Part shown: positions 39,883 through 51,080 of the stretch, piece after piece
Layout: each line of letters begins with the position of its first letter
How positions within the stretch are numbered: position 1 is the first letter of the stretch
The notes under the pieces: generated by a model
The model's input: only the letters and a program-made list of their open reading frames with translations
Told to the model about the DNA's origin: nothing
The model's database searches: none
Made by a program: the position numbers and the translations under genes
Source: Dickeya poaceiphila
GTDB taxonomy: Bacteria; Pseudomonadota; Gammaproteobacteria; Enterobacterales; Enterobacteriaceae
Assembly (NCBI RefSeq): GCF_007858975.2
Contig: NZ_CP042220.2
Coordinates: forward strand, 2,790,001 to 2,854,000
DNA length: 64,000 nucleotides
Direction of reading: 5' to 3'

Positions 39883-39902
39883 GGCGGCCTGAGCAGGCCG
39901 CC
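39883..39902 (-). terminator. Hairpin after yqgA
   Basis: GGCGGCCT-gagc-AGGCCGCC, 8-bp G+C stem ten bases after the yqgA stop; the following T-tract is weak. Confidence 0.55.
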
Positions 39903-39912
39903 TGCGAGGTGA

Positions 39913-40632
39913 TCAGGAAAACAGACGGTGCCAGTAAAGAGAGAAAGGAATAATCAGCACCAACGCTGGCAGGAAATTAACTACTGCGAAGGTTTTAATC
40001 TGGGCAATGCGCAGCCCGACAGCCATCATCACAATACCGCCACAAGCCGCAAAATCTCCCATGGTGATATCATTCATAAATGGCATAATCAGCCTGGCTG
40101 AGAAAAACAGCAGTGTCTGCACTAAAAACTGAGGAATGGCAATCGACATCACGGCAACACCCAACGTAATGGCAAAAATCAACGCAGTGAAAATATCGAG
40201 CGCTGACTTAATGATTAACAGTTGATAGTCGCCAGTTAGCCCTTCTGTCATCGCACCAACCACGCCGGTGCCGCTGGCACAGAACAGCACAATCAACGCG
40301 GTAAAGTTCTGGCTATACACATCCGGGGGTAGCTTGTGCTCCGGCGGTGGCACAACCCGGCTCAGCAGGCGTTCAATCAGTATCGCCACTTTCTGGACAC
40401 CAGCTTCAAGACGTAGAAACTCTCCAATGCCAACCCCCAGGATAATCGCCAGCGCAACCGCCGGGAGCTGGTGAACTTTTACCACCAGCGTCGCTCCCAT
40501 CGCAATCGACACCATGGCGAATGCAGGCGGCAAACCATCACGCATACGCTGGGGAATAAAGCGGTGTAATAACACACCCAGTGCGCCGCCAATCAGAATG
40601 GCTGCACCATTGATAACCGGACCAATCATCAT
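39913..40632 (-). CDS. yqgA: DUF554 inner-membrane protein (YqgA-like)
   Basis: 239 residues from ATG 40632 (TTG 40635 also possible). Hydrophobic throughout, six or seven helices, with the DUF554 opening GPVINGAAILIGGALGVLL and the block ALIVLFCASGTGVVGAMTEGL. Function unknown. In E. coli yqgA is elsewhere, so its place between nadA and tRNA-Lys is a local difference. Single gene. Confidence 0.85.
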   Translation of the reverse strand: MMIGPVINGAAILIGGALGVLLHRFIPQRMRDGLPPAFAMVSIAMGATLVVKVHQLPAVALAIILGVGIGEFLRLEAGVQKVAILIERLLSRVVPPPEHKLPPDVYSQNFTALIVLFCASGTGVVGAMTEGLTGDYQLLIIKSALDIFTALIFAITLGVAVMSIAIPQFLVQTLLFFSARLIMPFMNDITMGDFAACGGIVMMAVGLRIAQIKTFAVVNFLPALVLIIPFSLYWHRLFS

Positions 40633-40899
40633 CAATTATCTCTTAAAGCCTATCTTTCGACTTGCCAGCTGACAAAGGAATCACTCTCAGTCAGAAACGA
40701 AGCCATTACTATACGCTAAATATAATGATGTGATGGAACAGGGCTAAAGCAAAAAGAGATATAACAAAACCCAACATGAGTAAGCAGTGCGTATTATTAC
40801 TCCGCTCGACTCGAACCTGAGCGCAGCTTCTCACCTGCACGACACGATAATATTTATAGTGACAGCGAAAAAATTTGAGAATGGGGATTTATTTAGCGG

Positions 40900-41013
40900 T
40901 GGTGGGTCGTGCAGGATGACTCAGCCTACGGCTTCGCCCTTCGGGCCAGCGCGATGCGCTGTTGTCTCGCTCCGCTCGACTCGAACCTGAGCGCAGCTTC
41001 TCACCTGCACGAC
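40900..41013 (-). other. tRNA-Lys acceptor-like hairpin element, copy 1
   Basis: On the minus strand 114 bases begin GTCGTGCAGG and end CCTGCACGACCCACCA, so the ends pair for 10 bp and leave CCACCA as in the neighbouring tRNA. Inside are smaller hairpins around GGCCCGAAGGGC and GCGCATCGCGC. It has no anticodon arm of tRNA-Lys. Confidence 0.7.
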
Positions 41014-41068
41014 ATGACAATATTTGTAGTGACAGCGAAAGAATTTGTGAATGGGATTTATTTAGCGG

Positions 41069-41178
41069 TGGTGGGTCGTGCAGGATGACTCAGCCTACGG
41101 CTTCGCCCTTCGGGCCAGCGCGATGCGCTGTTGTCTCGCTCCGCTCGACTCGAACCTGAGCGCAGTCACCTGCACGAC
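41069..41178 (-). other. tRNA-Lys acceptor-like hairpin element, copy 2
   Basis: As copy 1 but 110 bases, lacking five bases (near 41165). Ends again in the complete tRNA-Lys 3' sequence with CCA. Lies 56 bases downstream of the first true tRNA in the direction of transcription. Confidence 0.7.
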
Positions 41179-41233
41179 ATGACAATATTTGTAGTGACAG
41201 CGAAAGAATTTGTGAATGGGATTTATTTAGCGG

Positions 41234-41309
41234 TGGTGGGTCGTGCAGGATTCGAACCTGCGACCAATTGATTAAAAGTCAACTGCTCTACCGACTGAGC
41301 TAACGACCC
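41234..41309 (-). tRNA. tRNA-Lys (TTT anticodon)
   Basis: 76 bases: acceptor GGGTCGT/ACGACCC, D-arm AGCTCAGTCGGTAGAGCA, anticodon loop CTTTTAA, T-arm CAGGTTCGAATCCTG, encoded CCA. Promoter-distal of two nearly identical copies. In E. coli a lys/val tRNA cluster lies here, between nadA and cpoB. Confidence 0.97.
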
Positions 41310-41345
41310 GCTACGAGAAATGTTACATAGAAATCATTTTGTTTT

Positions 41346-41421
41346 TGGTGGGTCGTGCAGGATTCGAACCTGCGACCAATTGATTAAAAGTCAACTGCTC
41401 TACCGACTGAGCTAACGACCC
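41346..41421 (-). tRNA. tRNA-Lys (TTT anticodon)
   Basis: 76 bases, same sequence as the neighbouring copy with CCA encoded, 36 bases apart. First in transcription order. Confidence 0.97.
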
Positions 41422-41472
41422 AAAAACGCTGTTGCTTTTAGCGATTCAGCATCACCTTGGCAACGGCGGCAT

Positions 41473-41500
41473 ATATTACTAATATAATTTTTCTGTGCAA
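41473..41500 (-). promoter_or_regulatory. Promoter of the tRNA-Lys operon
   Basis: Minus strand TTGCAC, 16-base spacer, TAATAT, followed by a G+C-rich ATGCCGCCG discriminator typical of stable-RNA promoters; about 50 bases before the first tRNA. Confidence 0.6.
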
Positions 41501-41594
41501 CACTTTTCCCAAAAAAAACATTCAACTGCTTATACCTTGAACGTCCCGGCGCAAAAACCACGCATATCGCGCAGTTTTTGTGCCAGAAAGGGGA

Positions 41595-42407
41595 TTACAA
41601 ACCCTCTAACCGCTTCTGAGCCTGTTTAGCGCCATCAGTATTTGGATAGTTTTTTACTACCTGTTGGTAGACTGCCTTGGCCTTATCAGTCTGACCTTTT
41701 TCTTGCATGATGAGGCCAACCTTAAACATGGCTTCAGATGCTTTGGGTGATTTAGGGTAATTTTTGACAACGTTAGCGAAATAGTACGCCGCATCATCTT
41801 TCTTACCTTTGTTGTAGAACAACTGCCCTAACCAGTAGTTAGCATTCGGTTGGTAGGTTGAATCAGGGTATTTCTTGACGAAATTCTGAAACGCTACAAT
41901 AGCCTGATCATACTGTTTTTTTTCCAGCACCAGCGAAGCGGCTGCGTTGTAATCAGTATTGACATCTCCCGTCATGGCAGGTGCCGCTGCCGAATCAGCA
42001 CTAGTGCTGCTCGCCGCTCCTGTATCGGCAGTCGCCGCAGGAGTCGATGCCGCTGAGCTTCCCGACTTTACAGCCGAAGAAGACTGACCACCATTCTGAG
42101 AACCCAGGTTGTCAATCTGCTGATAGATCTGCTTTTGACGCTCAACGACCTGATTCAACTGATACTGATTTTCCTGAATCTGGCCGCGTAAGCCATCAAT
42201 ATCACGCTGGGTGTCGGCGAGCTGCTGCTGGAGTTGGGTTAATAATTGACTGTGAGCGTTAGAGATGCGCTCAAGTTGAGTGACTCGATCTTCCACCGAG
42301 CCAGAGCCGACATTACTGATTGGCGCTTGGGCAGTAGCGGCCCAAGGGACCGCTACGCCAACCAGTAACGACAGACTCAACATGTGATGTCTGAAGTTAC
42401 TGCTCAT
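41595..42407 (-). CDS. cpoB: Cell division coordinator CpoB (YbgF)
   Basis: 270 residues. Signal peptide ends at AATAQA; then a coiled coil (SHSQLLTQLQQQLADTQRDIDGLRGQI) that trimerises, a Ser/Ala linker, and C-terminal TPRs (DYNAAASLVLEKKQYDQAIVAFQNFVKKYPDS and following). Periplasmic; links PBP1B and Tol during septation. Nine bases after pal, same operon. Confidence 0.95.
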   Translation of the reverse strand: MSSNFRHHMLSLSLLVGVAVPWAATAQAPISNVGSGSVEDRVTQLERISNAHSQLLTQLQQQLADTQRDIDGLRGQIQENQYQLNQVVERQKQIYQQIDNLGSQNGGQSSSAVKSGSSAASTPAATADTGAASSTSADSAAAPAMTGDVNTDYNAAASLVLEKKQYDQAIVAFQNFVKKYPDSTYQPNANYWLGQLFYNKGKKDDAAYYFANVVKNYPKSPKASEAMFKVGLIMQEKGQTDKAKAVYQQVVKNYPNTDGAKQAQKRLEGL

Positions 42408-42416
42408 GCGATTCTC

Positions 42417-42923
42417 TTAGTATACCAGAACGGCACGACGGTTTTTAGACCATGCAGCTTCATCATGACCCAGAACAGCAGGTTTCTCTTTACCATAAGA
42501 AACCACGGAGATCTGATCGGCAGATACGCCTTTGCCCTGCAGATACATCTGCACAGCGTTAGCACGACGCTCGCCCAGTGCGATGTTGTATTCCGGAGTA
42601 CCGCGTTCGTCCGCATAACCTTCAATAGTCACTTTGTAAGACGGGTTGCTGCGCAGGAAAGCTGCGTGTGCATCCAGCATCTGAGCAAAATCAGGACGAA
42701 TGTCGTATTTGTCCAGATCGAAGTAAACGATATTGTTGCGCTGCAGTTCCTGCATCTGCAGACGAGCCTGCTCAGCAGAAGACATGTTACCGCCATTTTC
42801 CATGCCAGCGCCGCCATTCAGGGAAGACTGGTCATTATTAGCGTGTTTGTTGGAGCTACATGCGGCAACAGCCAGCACCGGCAGAGCCAACATCAGGCCT
42901 TTCAGCACTTTATTGAATTGCAT
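42417..42923 (-). CDS. pal: Peptidoglycan-associated lipoprotein Pal
   Basis: 168 residues. Lipobox LAVAAC with Cys22 lipidated. OmpA-like domain: [36 protein letters not shown] binds meso-diaminopimelate. Outer membrane anchor of the Tol-Pal system, partner of TolB. Confidence 0.97.
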   Translation of the reverse strand: MQFNKVLKGLMLALPVLAVAACSSNKHANNDQSSLNGGAGMENGGNMSSAEQARLQMQELQRNNIVYFDLDKYDIRPDFAQMLDAHAAFLRSNPSYKVTIEGYADERGTPEYNIALGERRANAVQMYLQGKGVSADQISVVSYGKEKPAVLGHDEAAWSKNRRAVLVY

Positions 42924-42961
42924 TTCTATGTCCTTTAAATAGGTTATTGTACATATTTTGA

Positions 42962-44248
42962 TTACATATACGGTGACCAGGCAGGGAACCTCACCTGACC
43001 ATCAGTCGCCGGAAGACGCGCTTTAAAACGCCCGTCGGTCGAAACCAGTTGCAGCACGGAACCCATTCCTTGCTTGGAACTGTAGATTACCATGGTGCCA
43101 TTGGGTGCGATACTCGGCGTTTCATCCAGGAACGTGTCCGTTAATACTTGAACGCCACCCGTTACCAGATCCTGTTTGGCGATATGCTGAGCGCCGCCGT
43201 TAGAGCTGACCATCACCAGGAATTTACCATCACTGCTGATTTCAGCATCCTGATTCTGGGAACCTTCCCAAGTCAGACGCTGTGGCGCACCGCCATTAAT
43301 ACCGATTTTATAAATCTGAGGACGGCCAGCCTGGTCGGAAGTATAGGCTAGTGTCTGGCTGTCAGGGAACCAGGTCGGCTCAGTGTTGTTACTGCGACCA
43401 TCCGTCACCTGAGAAATCTGACCAGAACTCAGATTCATCACATATAAATTCAGGCTACCGCTCTTGGAAAGAGCAAATGCCAGTTTGGAACCATCCGGCG
43501 AGAATGCTGGCGCGCCGTTGTGGCGAGGGAAAGAAGCAATCTGTTTAATGTCGCCGTTGGCCAACGTCTGCACAACCAGCGCGGAGCGACCACTTTCAAA
43601 GGTAACATACGCCAGTTTGCTGCCATCTGCCGACCACGTTGGAGACATCAGTGGTTCCGGAGAGCGGTGTACCACAAACTGGTTGAAACCGTCATAGTCT
43701 GCTACACGCAATTCATACGGATACTGACCGCCGTTGGTTTGTACCACATAGGCAATACGAGTACGGAAAGCGCCCTTGACACCCGTCAGTTTTTCAAACA
43801 CTTCATCACTGGCCGTGTGGGCAGCATAACGTAACCACTGTTTGGTTACCTTGAACTGATTCTGGGCCAGCACACTACCTGCATTTCCAGATGTATCAAC
43901 CAGTTGATAAGAAACCAGATAGCCATCCGCAGTCGGCTGGACCTGGCCAACAATGACAGCATCAATCCCCAAAGCAGTCCAGGCAGCTGGCGTCACTTCA
44001 GCAGCACTGCCAGGCTGTTGCGGCATACGACTTGGGTCGATCGGGTTGAATTTACCACTGTTACGTAAGTCTGCAGCAACAATGCTACCTATCTCTTCAG
44101 GAACAGCACCGCCCGTTGATTTGAACGGGACAACACCGATTGGCCGCGCAGAATCGACCCCCTGAGTAATTTCAATACGGACTTCTGCATGTAATACAGC
44201 CGTCCAAAGCATCAGAAAACTCAATGCAATTTTTAATGCCTGCTTCAT
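42962..44248 (-). CDS. tolB: Tol-Pal system protein TolB
   Basis: 428 residues (E. coli 430). Signal peptide ends at VLHA; the mature N-terminus [15 protein letters not shown] is the TolA-binding box. Two domains, the second a six-bladed propeller that binds Pal (repeats [57 protein letters not shown]). Periplasmic. Confidence 0.97.
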   Translation of the reverse strand: MKQALKIALSFLMLWTAVLHAEVRIEITQGVDSARPIGVVPFKSTGGAVPEEIGSIVAADLRNSGKFNPIDPSRMPQQPGSAAEVTPAAWTALGIDAVIVGQVQPTADGYLVSYQLVDTSGNAGSVLAQNQFKVTKQWLRYAAHTASDEVFEKLTGVKGAFRTRIAYVVQTNGGQYPYELRVADYDGFNQFVVHRSPEPLMSPTWSADGSKLAYVTFESGRSALVVQTLANGDIKQIASFPRHNGAPAFSPDGSKLAFALSKSGSLNLYVMNLSSGQISQVTDGRSNNTEPTWFPDSQTLAYTSDQAGRPQIYKIGINGGAPQRLTWEGSQNQDAEISSDGKFLVMVSSNGGAQHIAKQDLVTGGVQVLTDTFLDETPSIAPNGTMVIYSSKQGMGSVLQLVSTDGRFKARLPATDGQVRFPAWSPYM

Positions 44249-44380
44249 CTCATCTCCCTTATCCCGGCTCCAGCGCCTACGATAACCTGGCAGCGTTTTA
44301 ACAACCCCATATCAACAAACACGATGTGCACGGCGACCAGATATAGTCATAGTCTTAAACTCCGCCAACTGGCAACCGGG

Positions 44381-45577
44381 TCACTGCGGTTTAAAGTCTA
44401 TCGGTGCGTTTTTGAAAGCTTCATATACATCAGAGCTAGGTGGCTTCGGTATCCGCGCCTGTTTGGCTGCAGCAATCGCAGCCTGACACAGAGCCGGATC
44501 ACCACCCTCACTTTTCACATCAATCAACAGGCCATCAGGAGCCAGTCGAATGCGTAACGTACAGGTGCGCCCTTTGTAGGATTCCCAGTCATAAAACTTG
44601 CTCTGAATCGCGGTACGAACCTGGCTGCCGTAACTATCCAGTGCAGCGCCGGATGCCCCACTCTTCTTATTATTACCAACCCCAGCTGGTGCGGCACCAC
44701 CAGCAGCACTACCGCCTTTAGGCGCATTCTTCGATGAAGCCAGACCACCCAGCAGGTCGTCAACCTCACCAGCCTGTTTGGCAGCAGCGGCGGCAGCTTT
44801 CTTCTTGTCGTCTGCCGCTTTCTTGGCAGCAGCAGCGGCCTCAGCTTTCTTAGCCGCTTCAGCCGCGGCTTTTTCCTTAGCAGCCTCTGCCGCTTTAGCC
44901 TTAGCCTCTTCTTCGGCTTTCTGCTTAGCATCAGCCGCCGCCTTAGCTTTGGCTTCTTCTGCTGCTTTTTTCTTTGCTTCAGCTGCAGCTGCGGCGGCTT
45001 TAGCCTTAGCCTCTTCTTCCGCTTTTTTCTTCGCGTCGGCAGCCGCCTGTTTTTTCACTTCTTCTTCAGCTTGCTTCTTTGCTTCCGCTGCCGCCTTAGC
45101 TTGTTGCTCAGCTTCCGCTTTGGCTTTAGCCGCAGCAGCCTCTGCCTGTTTCTGCTGTTCCTTCGCTTTTTGAGCCGCCTCTTCTGCCTGCTTGCGTTGC
45201 TCAGCTTGCTCCTGCGCCTGTTGTTTAGCCTCTTCCTGTGCCTGCAGGCGCTCTTTTTCCAGCTCTTTCAGACGCTGCTGTTCAGCTGCCTGTTTTGCCT
45301 GCAATTCCTCAGCCTGCTGTTCCGCCTGCTTCTTACGCAACTGTTCGGCACGGCGGGCATCACTCTGCTGCTGCTGTTGCCGGTTGTACTGATCGACCAC
45401 AGCACCAGGATCAACCATTACCGCGTCAATGGACGAGCCACCACCGCCGCCACTGGCGTCATCCATCTTCTGGTTCAGCGAACTCAGAATCAGCAACGTA
45501 ATCAGAATAACGTGCAAAACGACCGAGATAATGACGGCTCGCTTTAGCTTATCGTTTCGTTCGTTTGCCTTTAACAC
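44381..45577 (-). CDS. tolA: Tol-Pal system protein TolA
   Basis: 398 residues with GTG start as in E. coli. Membrane helix 14-34 (AVIISVVLHVILITLLILSS), long Ala/Lys/Glu helical domain II (AEEEAKAKAAA-type repeats, about 80-285), and globular domain III with the conserved two Cys (CTLRIRLAPDG and ALCQAAIAAAK). Spans the periplasm from TolQR to TolB/Pal. The repetitive DNA produces many spurious plus-strand frames. Confidence 0.97.
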   Translation of the reverse strand: MLKANERNDKLKRAVIISVVLHVILITLLILSSLNQKMDDASGGGGGSSIDAVMVDPGAVVDQYNRQQQQQSDARRAEQLRKKQAEQQAEELQAKQAAEQQRLKELEKERLQAQEEAKQQAQEQAEQRKQAEEAAQKAKEQQKQAEAAAAKAKAEAEQQAKAAAEAKKQAEEEVKKQAAADAKKKAEEEAKAKAAAAAAEAKKKAAEEAKAKAAADAKQKAEEEAKAKAAEAAKEKAAAEAAKKAEAAAAAKKAADDKKKAAAAAAKQAGEVDDLLGGLASSKNAPKGGSAAGGAAPAGVGNNKKSGASGAALDSYGSQVRTAIQSKFYDWESYKGRTCTLRIRLAPDGLLIDVKSEGGDPALCQAAIAAAKQARIPKPPSSDVYEAFKNAPIDFKPQ

Positions 45578-45654
45578 AAGGGGTTCCCAAAAACAGTTTT
45601 GCCAGACAAATGACTATTCATCCTCACAGACTTCATCATTCACAGACTCGCCGG

Positions 45655-46080
45655 TCAAATCGGCTGTGTCATCAACCCGACTGATTTGACACCGGCCTGA
45701 TGCAACAGATTCAGCGCCTTGATAATCTCATCATAAGGAACATCTTTGGCACCTCCGATCAGAAAGACCGTTTTCGGGTTTGCGGTCAGACGTGACTGCG
45801 CTTCAGCCACCACCTGCTCCGCAGGCAGTTGATTCATACGATTATGATCAACCACCAGACTGTATTGCCCTACACCGGATACCTCGACAATCACAGGCGG
45901 ATTATCGTTACTGGATACGGTCTTGGATTCGGTTGCATCCGGCAGATCTACTTCCACGCTCTGCGTGATGATCGGTGCAGTTGCCATGAAGATCAGCAAC
46001 AGCACCAGCAACACGTCCAACAGGGGAACAATATTAATCTCGGATTTCAGCGACCGGCGGCCGCCACGCGCACGAGCCAT
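45655..46080 (-). CDS. tolR: Tol-Pal system protein TolR
   Basis: 141 residues, ExbD family. One helix near residues 17-37 with the conserved proton-path Asp in PLLDVLLVLLLIFMAT; periplasmic domain follows. 12 bases after tolQ. Confidence 0.97.
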   Translation of the reverse strand: MARARGGRRSLKSEINIVPLLDVLLVLLLIFMATAPIITQSVEVDLPDATESKTVSSNDNPPVIVEVSGVGQYSLVVDHNRMNQLPAEQVVAEAQSRLTANPKTVFLIGGAKDVPYDEIIKALNLLHQAGVKSVGLMTQPI

Positions 46081-46092
46081 ATCACCTCCCGA

Positions 46093-47180
<1,088 letters not shown>

Positions 47181-47268
47181 TCTACATCCCGGTAATGCGA
47201 TAAACCCCGCTACTATACGCAAGAGGAATAAGGTTTGGAATGGGTTCTATGTACAGGAAGGTAAATAA

Positions 47269-47292
47269 TTATGGGTTGCGAACAACCCATAA
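47269..47292 (-). terminator. Hairpin ending the cyd operon
   Basis: TTATGGGTTG-CGAA-CAACCCATAA, a perfect 10-bp stem 22 bases past the ybgE stop; short T-rich stretch follows on the minus strand. Confidence 0.65.
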
Positions 47293-47314
47293 CCAAAAGG
47301 AATGAGGACTTATA

Positions 47315-47608
47315 CTACAGGAAGTAGTAATACAATCCTGCGGCGAGGATCACAAAGGCAGGAAGGGGCAAGAAGAAGGTACGCCACCGCATCTGTTGCG
47401 GACGAAAACCCACACCATGCACGACACCGGTACAAACCGCCCAAATCAGTGCTATCCCCTGCCAGACTGCCAACGAACTGGTGCGAGCGGCAAAACGTGC
47501 CGGCTCCCAGAATACGCATCCAGCCAATAATAACGCCATCATCAGGGAAAGGGCCCGTAACGGGCCCTTATCCATACAGCAGTAAAGACGATCAATAAAA
47601 GCAATCAT
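47315..47608 (-). CDS. ybgE: Cyd operon protein YbgE
   Basis: 97 residues, same as E. coli YbgE; three hydrophobic segments (ALSLMMALLLAGCVFW, VWQGIALIWAVCTGVVHGVGF, LPAFVILAAGLYYYFL). Unknown role with the bd oxidase. Its ATG overlaps the cydX stop. Confidence 0.93.
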   Translation of the reverse strand: MIAFIDRLYCCMDKGPLRALSLMMALLLAGCVFWEPARFAARTSSLAVWQGIALIWAVCTGVVHGVGFRPQQMRWRTFFLPLPAFVILAAGLYYYFL

Positions 47609-47721
47609 TGCGGTTTATCTTGATTCGTCCTGTTTGCTTCGCCCTGTTCCAGTGCCAGAGCGGTAATCACGCCCAGCGAGCAAGCAAGAAGCGTTCCCAA
47701 TATCCAGGCAAAATACCACAT
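47605..47721 (-). CDS. cydX: CydX, small subunit of cytochrome bd-I oxidase
   Basis: 38 residues read directly from the minus strand: MWYFAWILGTLLACSLGVIT then ALALEQGEANRTNQDKPQ. E. coli CydX (37 aa) is nearly the same through the helix. Stabilises the haem-binding site of CydAB. 16 bases after cydB. Confidence 0.96.
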   Translation of the reverse strand: MWYFAWILGTLLACSLGVITALALEQGEANRTNQDKPQ

Positions 47722-47737
47722 AAATCAGGCTCCTTAC

Positions 47738-48877
47738 TTAGTACAACGAATGAGAATTCTGCTCGACATGCTCTTTAGTGATGCGTCCGAACATTTTGTA
47801 ATAACACCAGATGGTGTAGGACAGCACGATAGGGACGAAAATAATCGCCACTACAGTCATCACTCTGAGCGTAAGCAGGCTGGAGGTTGCATCCCACATG
47901 GTCAGGCTGACATTCGGTACGGTCACCGACGGCATGATGAATGGGAACATGGCGATACCGGCAGTCAAAATCACGCAGGCAATGCTGAGCGAAGAGAACA
48001 GAAACGCCATTGCGCCTTTTGCCGCACGAGCCATCACCACCGTTACCAGAGGTAGCAGGACACCCAGCAGAGGGATAGCCCACAACACAGGATGGTTATT
48101 GAAATTGACCATCCAGGCACCAGCCTGACGAACAACTTCTTTATGTAGTGGATTAGACTCACCAGCAGTATTAATGACCGACGTCACCGCATAACCATCA
48201 ATGCCGTAGACAACCCATACGCCAGCCAGAGCAAAAGTTACTGTCAGTGCCAACGAAGAGAATTGAGCGACTTTTTTGGCACGGAAATGCAGATCACCAG
48301 TGGTACGCATCACCAGATAAGTAGCGCCCTGAGCCACAATCATGCTTAGGCTAACCACACCTGCCAGCAACCCAAACGGATTGAGTAACTGGAAGAAATT
48401 GCCGGTGTAGTACAAACGCAGATACTCATCTACGTGGAACGGCACACCCTGCAGCAGGTTACCAAATGCCACACCGATGACCACCGGCGGTACAAAGCTA
48501 CCAATAAAAATGCCCCAGTCCCACATGTTACGCCAGCGTAGATCTTCGATTTTCGAACGGTAGTCGAAACCAACCGGACGGAAATACAAAGACGCCAACA
48601 CCAGAATCATTGCGATGTAGAACCCAGAGAACGCTGCGGCATAAACCATCGGCCAGGCGGCGAACAGTGCGCCGCCTGCGGTGATAAGCCAAACCTGATT
48701 ACCGTCCCAGTGCGGCGCAATGCTGTTAATCATCACGCGACGCTCTACATCATTACGCCCCATCAGGCGTACCAGTATACCGACGCCCATATCGAAACCA
48801 TCGGTGACCGCAAAACCGATCAGTAGCACACCAATCAGCAGCCACCAGACAAAACGCAAGACTTCATAATCAAACAT
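47738..48877 (-). CDS. cydB: Cytochrome bd-I ubiquinol oxidase subunit II
   Basis: 379 residues, same as E. coli CydB; eight or nine helices, opening with FVWWLLIGVLLIGFAVTDGFDMGVG, the family signature. Pairs with CydA. 12 bases after cydA. Confidence 0.97.
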   Translation of the reverse strand: MFDYEVLRFVWWLLIGVLLIGFAVTDGFDMGVGILVRLMGRNDVERRVMINSIAPHWDGNQVWLITAGGALFAAWPMVYAAAFSGFYIAMILVLASLYFRPVGFDYRSKIEDLRWRNMWDWGIFIGSFVPPVVIGVAFGNLLQGVPFHVDEYLRLYYTGNFFQLLNPFGLLAGVVSLSMIVAQGATYLVMRTTGDLHFRAKKVAQFSSLALTVTFALAGVWVVYGIDGYAVTSVINTAGESNPLHKEVVRQAGAWMVNFNNHPVLWAIPLLGVLLPLVTVVMARAAKGAMAFLFSSLSIACVILTAGIAMFPFIMPSVTVPNVSLTMWDATSSLLTLRVMTVVAIIFVPIVLSYTIWCYYKMFGRITKEHVEQNSHSLY

Positions 48878-48889
48878 AGTGGACTCCTG

Positions 48890-50455
48890 TTACCGTGCTT
48901 CCTGAGCCGTGTTCGGCTGTTCGAAGTGATAAGCACCCGTTTTCAGGCTGCTTGGACCCAGACGCGCATACTTGAACATCAGGTACATTTCAGCCACCAG
49001 GAACAGCGTGTAGAGACCACAAATCAGCCCCATGGAAAACAGGATGTCTCCCGCGGTTAAGGATGAGTTGGCGACCGCTGTCGGCAACACTTCACCAATC
49101 GCCCACGGTTGACGGCCATATTCCGCAACAAACCAACCAGCCTCAACAGCAATCCACGGCAACGGGATGCCATACAATGCAATAGTATGCAGCCAGCGCT
49201 TTTGCCCAATCTTATTGCGTAACACCGTCCAGAACGACAGACCGATGATAAGCAGCATCAATACACCGCAAGCGACCATGATGCGGAAAGAGAAATACAG
49301 CGGTGCCACACGCGGAATAGAGTCTTTAACCGCCTGTTTAATCTGTACATCGCTGGCATCAGCCACATTCGGGGTATAGCGTTTCAGCAGCAAGCCATAA
49401 CCAAGATCCTGCTTGTTCTTGAGGAACTCATTACGTACGGCAGGGTCAGTGTTGCCAGAGCGCAGTTTTTGCAACAGTTGATAAGCCTTCATCCCGTTAC
49501 GGATACGTACTTCATGCTGTTCCATCAGCTCTTTCAGGCCGGTAACCGTTTTGTTGGTAGAACGGGTAGCAATCAGGCCCAGCATGTAGGGGATCTGGAC
49601 TGAATATTTATTCTCCATCGTCTCCTGATTCGGAATACCAAACAATGTAAACGCTGCCGGTGCTGGCTGAGTTTCCCATTCCGCTTCGACAGCAGCCAGT
49701 TTGGTTTTCTGAACGTCGCCCATCTCATAACCGGACTCATCACCCAGAACGATAACAGACAAAACTGCCGCCATACCAAAACTGGCCCCAATCGCAAAAG
49801 AGCGTTTGGCAAAAGCGACATCGCGCCCTTTCAGCAGATAGTAGGAACTAATGCCCAGAATAAACATGGCACCGGTACAGTAGCCTGCAGCGACGGTATG
49901 AACGAATTTCACCTGAGCAACCGGGTTCAACACCAGATCGGCAAAACTCACCATCTCCATACGCATGGTTTCGAAGTTGAAATCTGATGCTATCGGGTTC
50001 TGCATCCAGCCATTAGCCACTAGAATCCACAGTGCAGACAGGTTGGAACCTAACGCTACCAACCAGGTTACCGCCATGTGTTGAACTTTACCTAAACGAT
50101 CCCAGCCAAAGAAGAACAACCCGACGAAAGTGGATTCCAGGAAGAACGCCATCAATCCTTCGATAGCCAGAGGTGCACCGAAGATATCGCCAACATAGTG
50201 AGAGTAATATGACCAGTTAGTACCGAACTGGAATTCCATGGTCAGACCGGTAGCAACACCGAGTGCAAAGTTGATTGCAAACAGCTTGCCCCAAAACTTG
50301 GTCATATCTTTGTAGATTTGTTTGCCGGACAAGACATACACGGTTTCCATGATCGCCAGCAAAAACGCCATCCCCAGCGTTAAAGGCACGAACAGGAAAT
50401 GATACATCGCTGTCAAGGCAAACTGTAAACGTGACAGTTCGACTACATCAAACAT
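48890..50455 (-). CDS. cydA: Cytochrome bd-I ubiquinol oxidase subunit I
   Basis: 521 residues (E. coli 522). Carries haems b558, b595 and d. His19 in [14 protein letters not shown] (b595), [14 protein letters not shown] near the quinol site, and a long Q-loop (about 240-325). High-affinity O2 reduction at low oxygen. Heads cydABX-ybgE. Confidence 0.97.
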   Translation of the reverse strand: MFDVVELSRLQFALTAMYHFLFVPLTLGMAFLLAIMETVYVLSGKQIYKDMTKFWGKLFAINFALGVATGLTMEFQFGTNWSYYSHYVGDIFGAPLAIEGLMAFFLESTFVGLFFFGWDRLGKVQHMAVTWLVALGSNLSALWILVANGWMQNPIASDFNFETMRMEMVSFADLVLNPVAQVKFVHTVAAGYCTGAMFILGISSYYLLKGRDVAFAKRSFAIGASFGMAAVLSVIVLGDESGYEMGDVQKTKLAAVEAEWETQPAPAAFTLFGIPNQETMENKYSVQIPYMLGLIATRSTNKTVTGLKELMEQHEVRIRNGMKAYQLLQKLRSGNTDPAVRNEFLKNKQDLGYGLLLKRYTPNVADASDVQIKQAVKDSIPRVAPLYFSFRIMVACGVLMLLIIGLSFWTVLRNKIGQKRWLHTIALYGIPLPWIAVEAGWFVAEYGRQPWAIGEVLPTAVANSSLTAGDILFSMGLICGLYTLFLVAEMYLMFKYARLGPSSLKTGAYHFEQPNTAQEAR

Positions 50456-51080
50456 CTTAACTCCTTGCTCCTCGCAGGAGGGTCTTTAGCTCGCTGTACG
50501 GACAAGCCACTAAATACCCGGCAGTTAGTAACCTAAAGAACACAACTATTGCTTTAGCACAGGCCTCAATATGCGCTATATGCGTCAACACCGCGCATTT
50601 GAAAAGTAAACCAAATAAAAACTACAGAATACAAATAGCATACTCACATTAGAGTATTGGTATATTACGCTTCTACCCCCCTGTGATAAATAGGTTTTTA
50701 CGTGATGAGGATTGAGTTTTTTGATTCTACGCCAACCCCACGCCGCAGACCATCAGAAGCATAATTGACCTGCCGCAATTTAATCTTATTTCAGGATGGA
50801 TATCCACTTTATATTTTTGATCTAAAACAAGTATTCGCGCACTTGTTAATAAAAATCGCCTTTTATTTTACATTTCATTAAATGTTAATTTCATGTAATT
50901 GAGCAGTTTCTAACTCATGTCGTTAATAATATATTTTTTATTTTAATTAAAAATAACGTGGGTTGATCCCAAATATGGAAATTTTTAATTAATGCAAAAA
51001 ATGTTATTTTATTGTTGCCGTTATGATTAAATATCTTTTCTTTCAGGCTGAATTTTTGCGACAAGATTCAAATATAAAAA
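50456..51080 (-). promoter_or_regulatory. cydA control region
   Basis: About 625 bases without a gene, very A+T-rich after 50590. An FNR-like site TTGAT-CTAA-AACAA lies at 50817-50830 (one mismatch) and ArcA-type direct repeats TGTTAAT and TGTAATT, 11 bases apart, at 50883-50900. Control of cydAB by ArcA and FNR is known in E. coli; start points here are not mapped. Confidence 0.5.

Larger units (their letters stand above)
40801..41233 (-). repeat. Tandem array of tRNA-Lys-derived units
   Basis: Period about 169 bases, two full units and a partial one, running into the tRNA-Lys gene. Each full unit starts (plus strand) with TGGTGGGTCGTGCAGGAT, the exact 3' end of tRNA-Lys inverted with CCA, and closes with CCTGCACGAC, its complement. 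The units are separated by about 55 A+T-rich bases. The rest of the 40633-40800 gap shows nothing I can name. Confidence 0.85.

Noticed and set aside
40787..41159. Short plus-strand frames within the tRNA-derived repeats
   Set aside because: They repeat with the array and lie antisense to the acceptor-like elements; protein composition looks accidental.
40801..41233. Possible CRISPR array
   Set aside because: Period is ~169 bases with only two to three copies, and repeats match tRNA-Lys; not CRISPR.
44778..45173. Plus-strand Ala/Ser-rich frame
   Set aside because: Antisense of the TolA Ala/Lys repeat domain.
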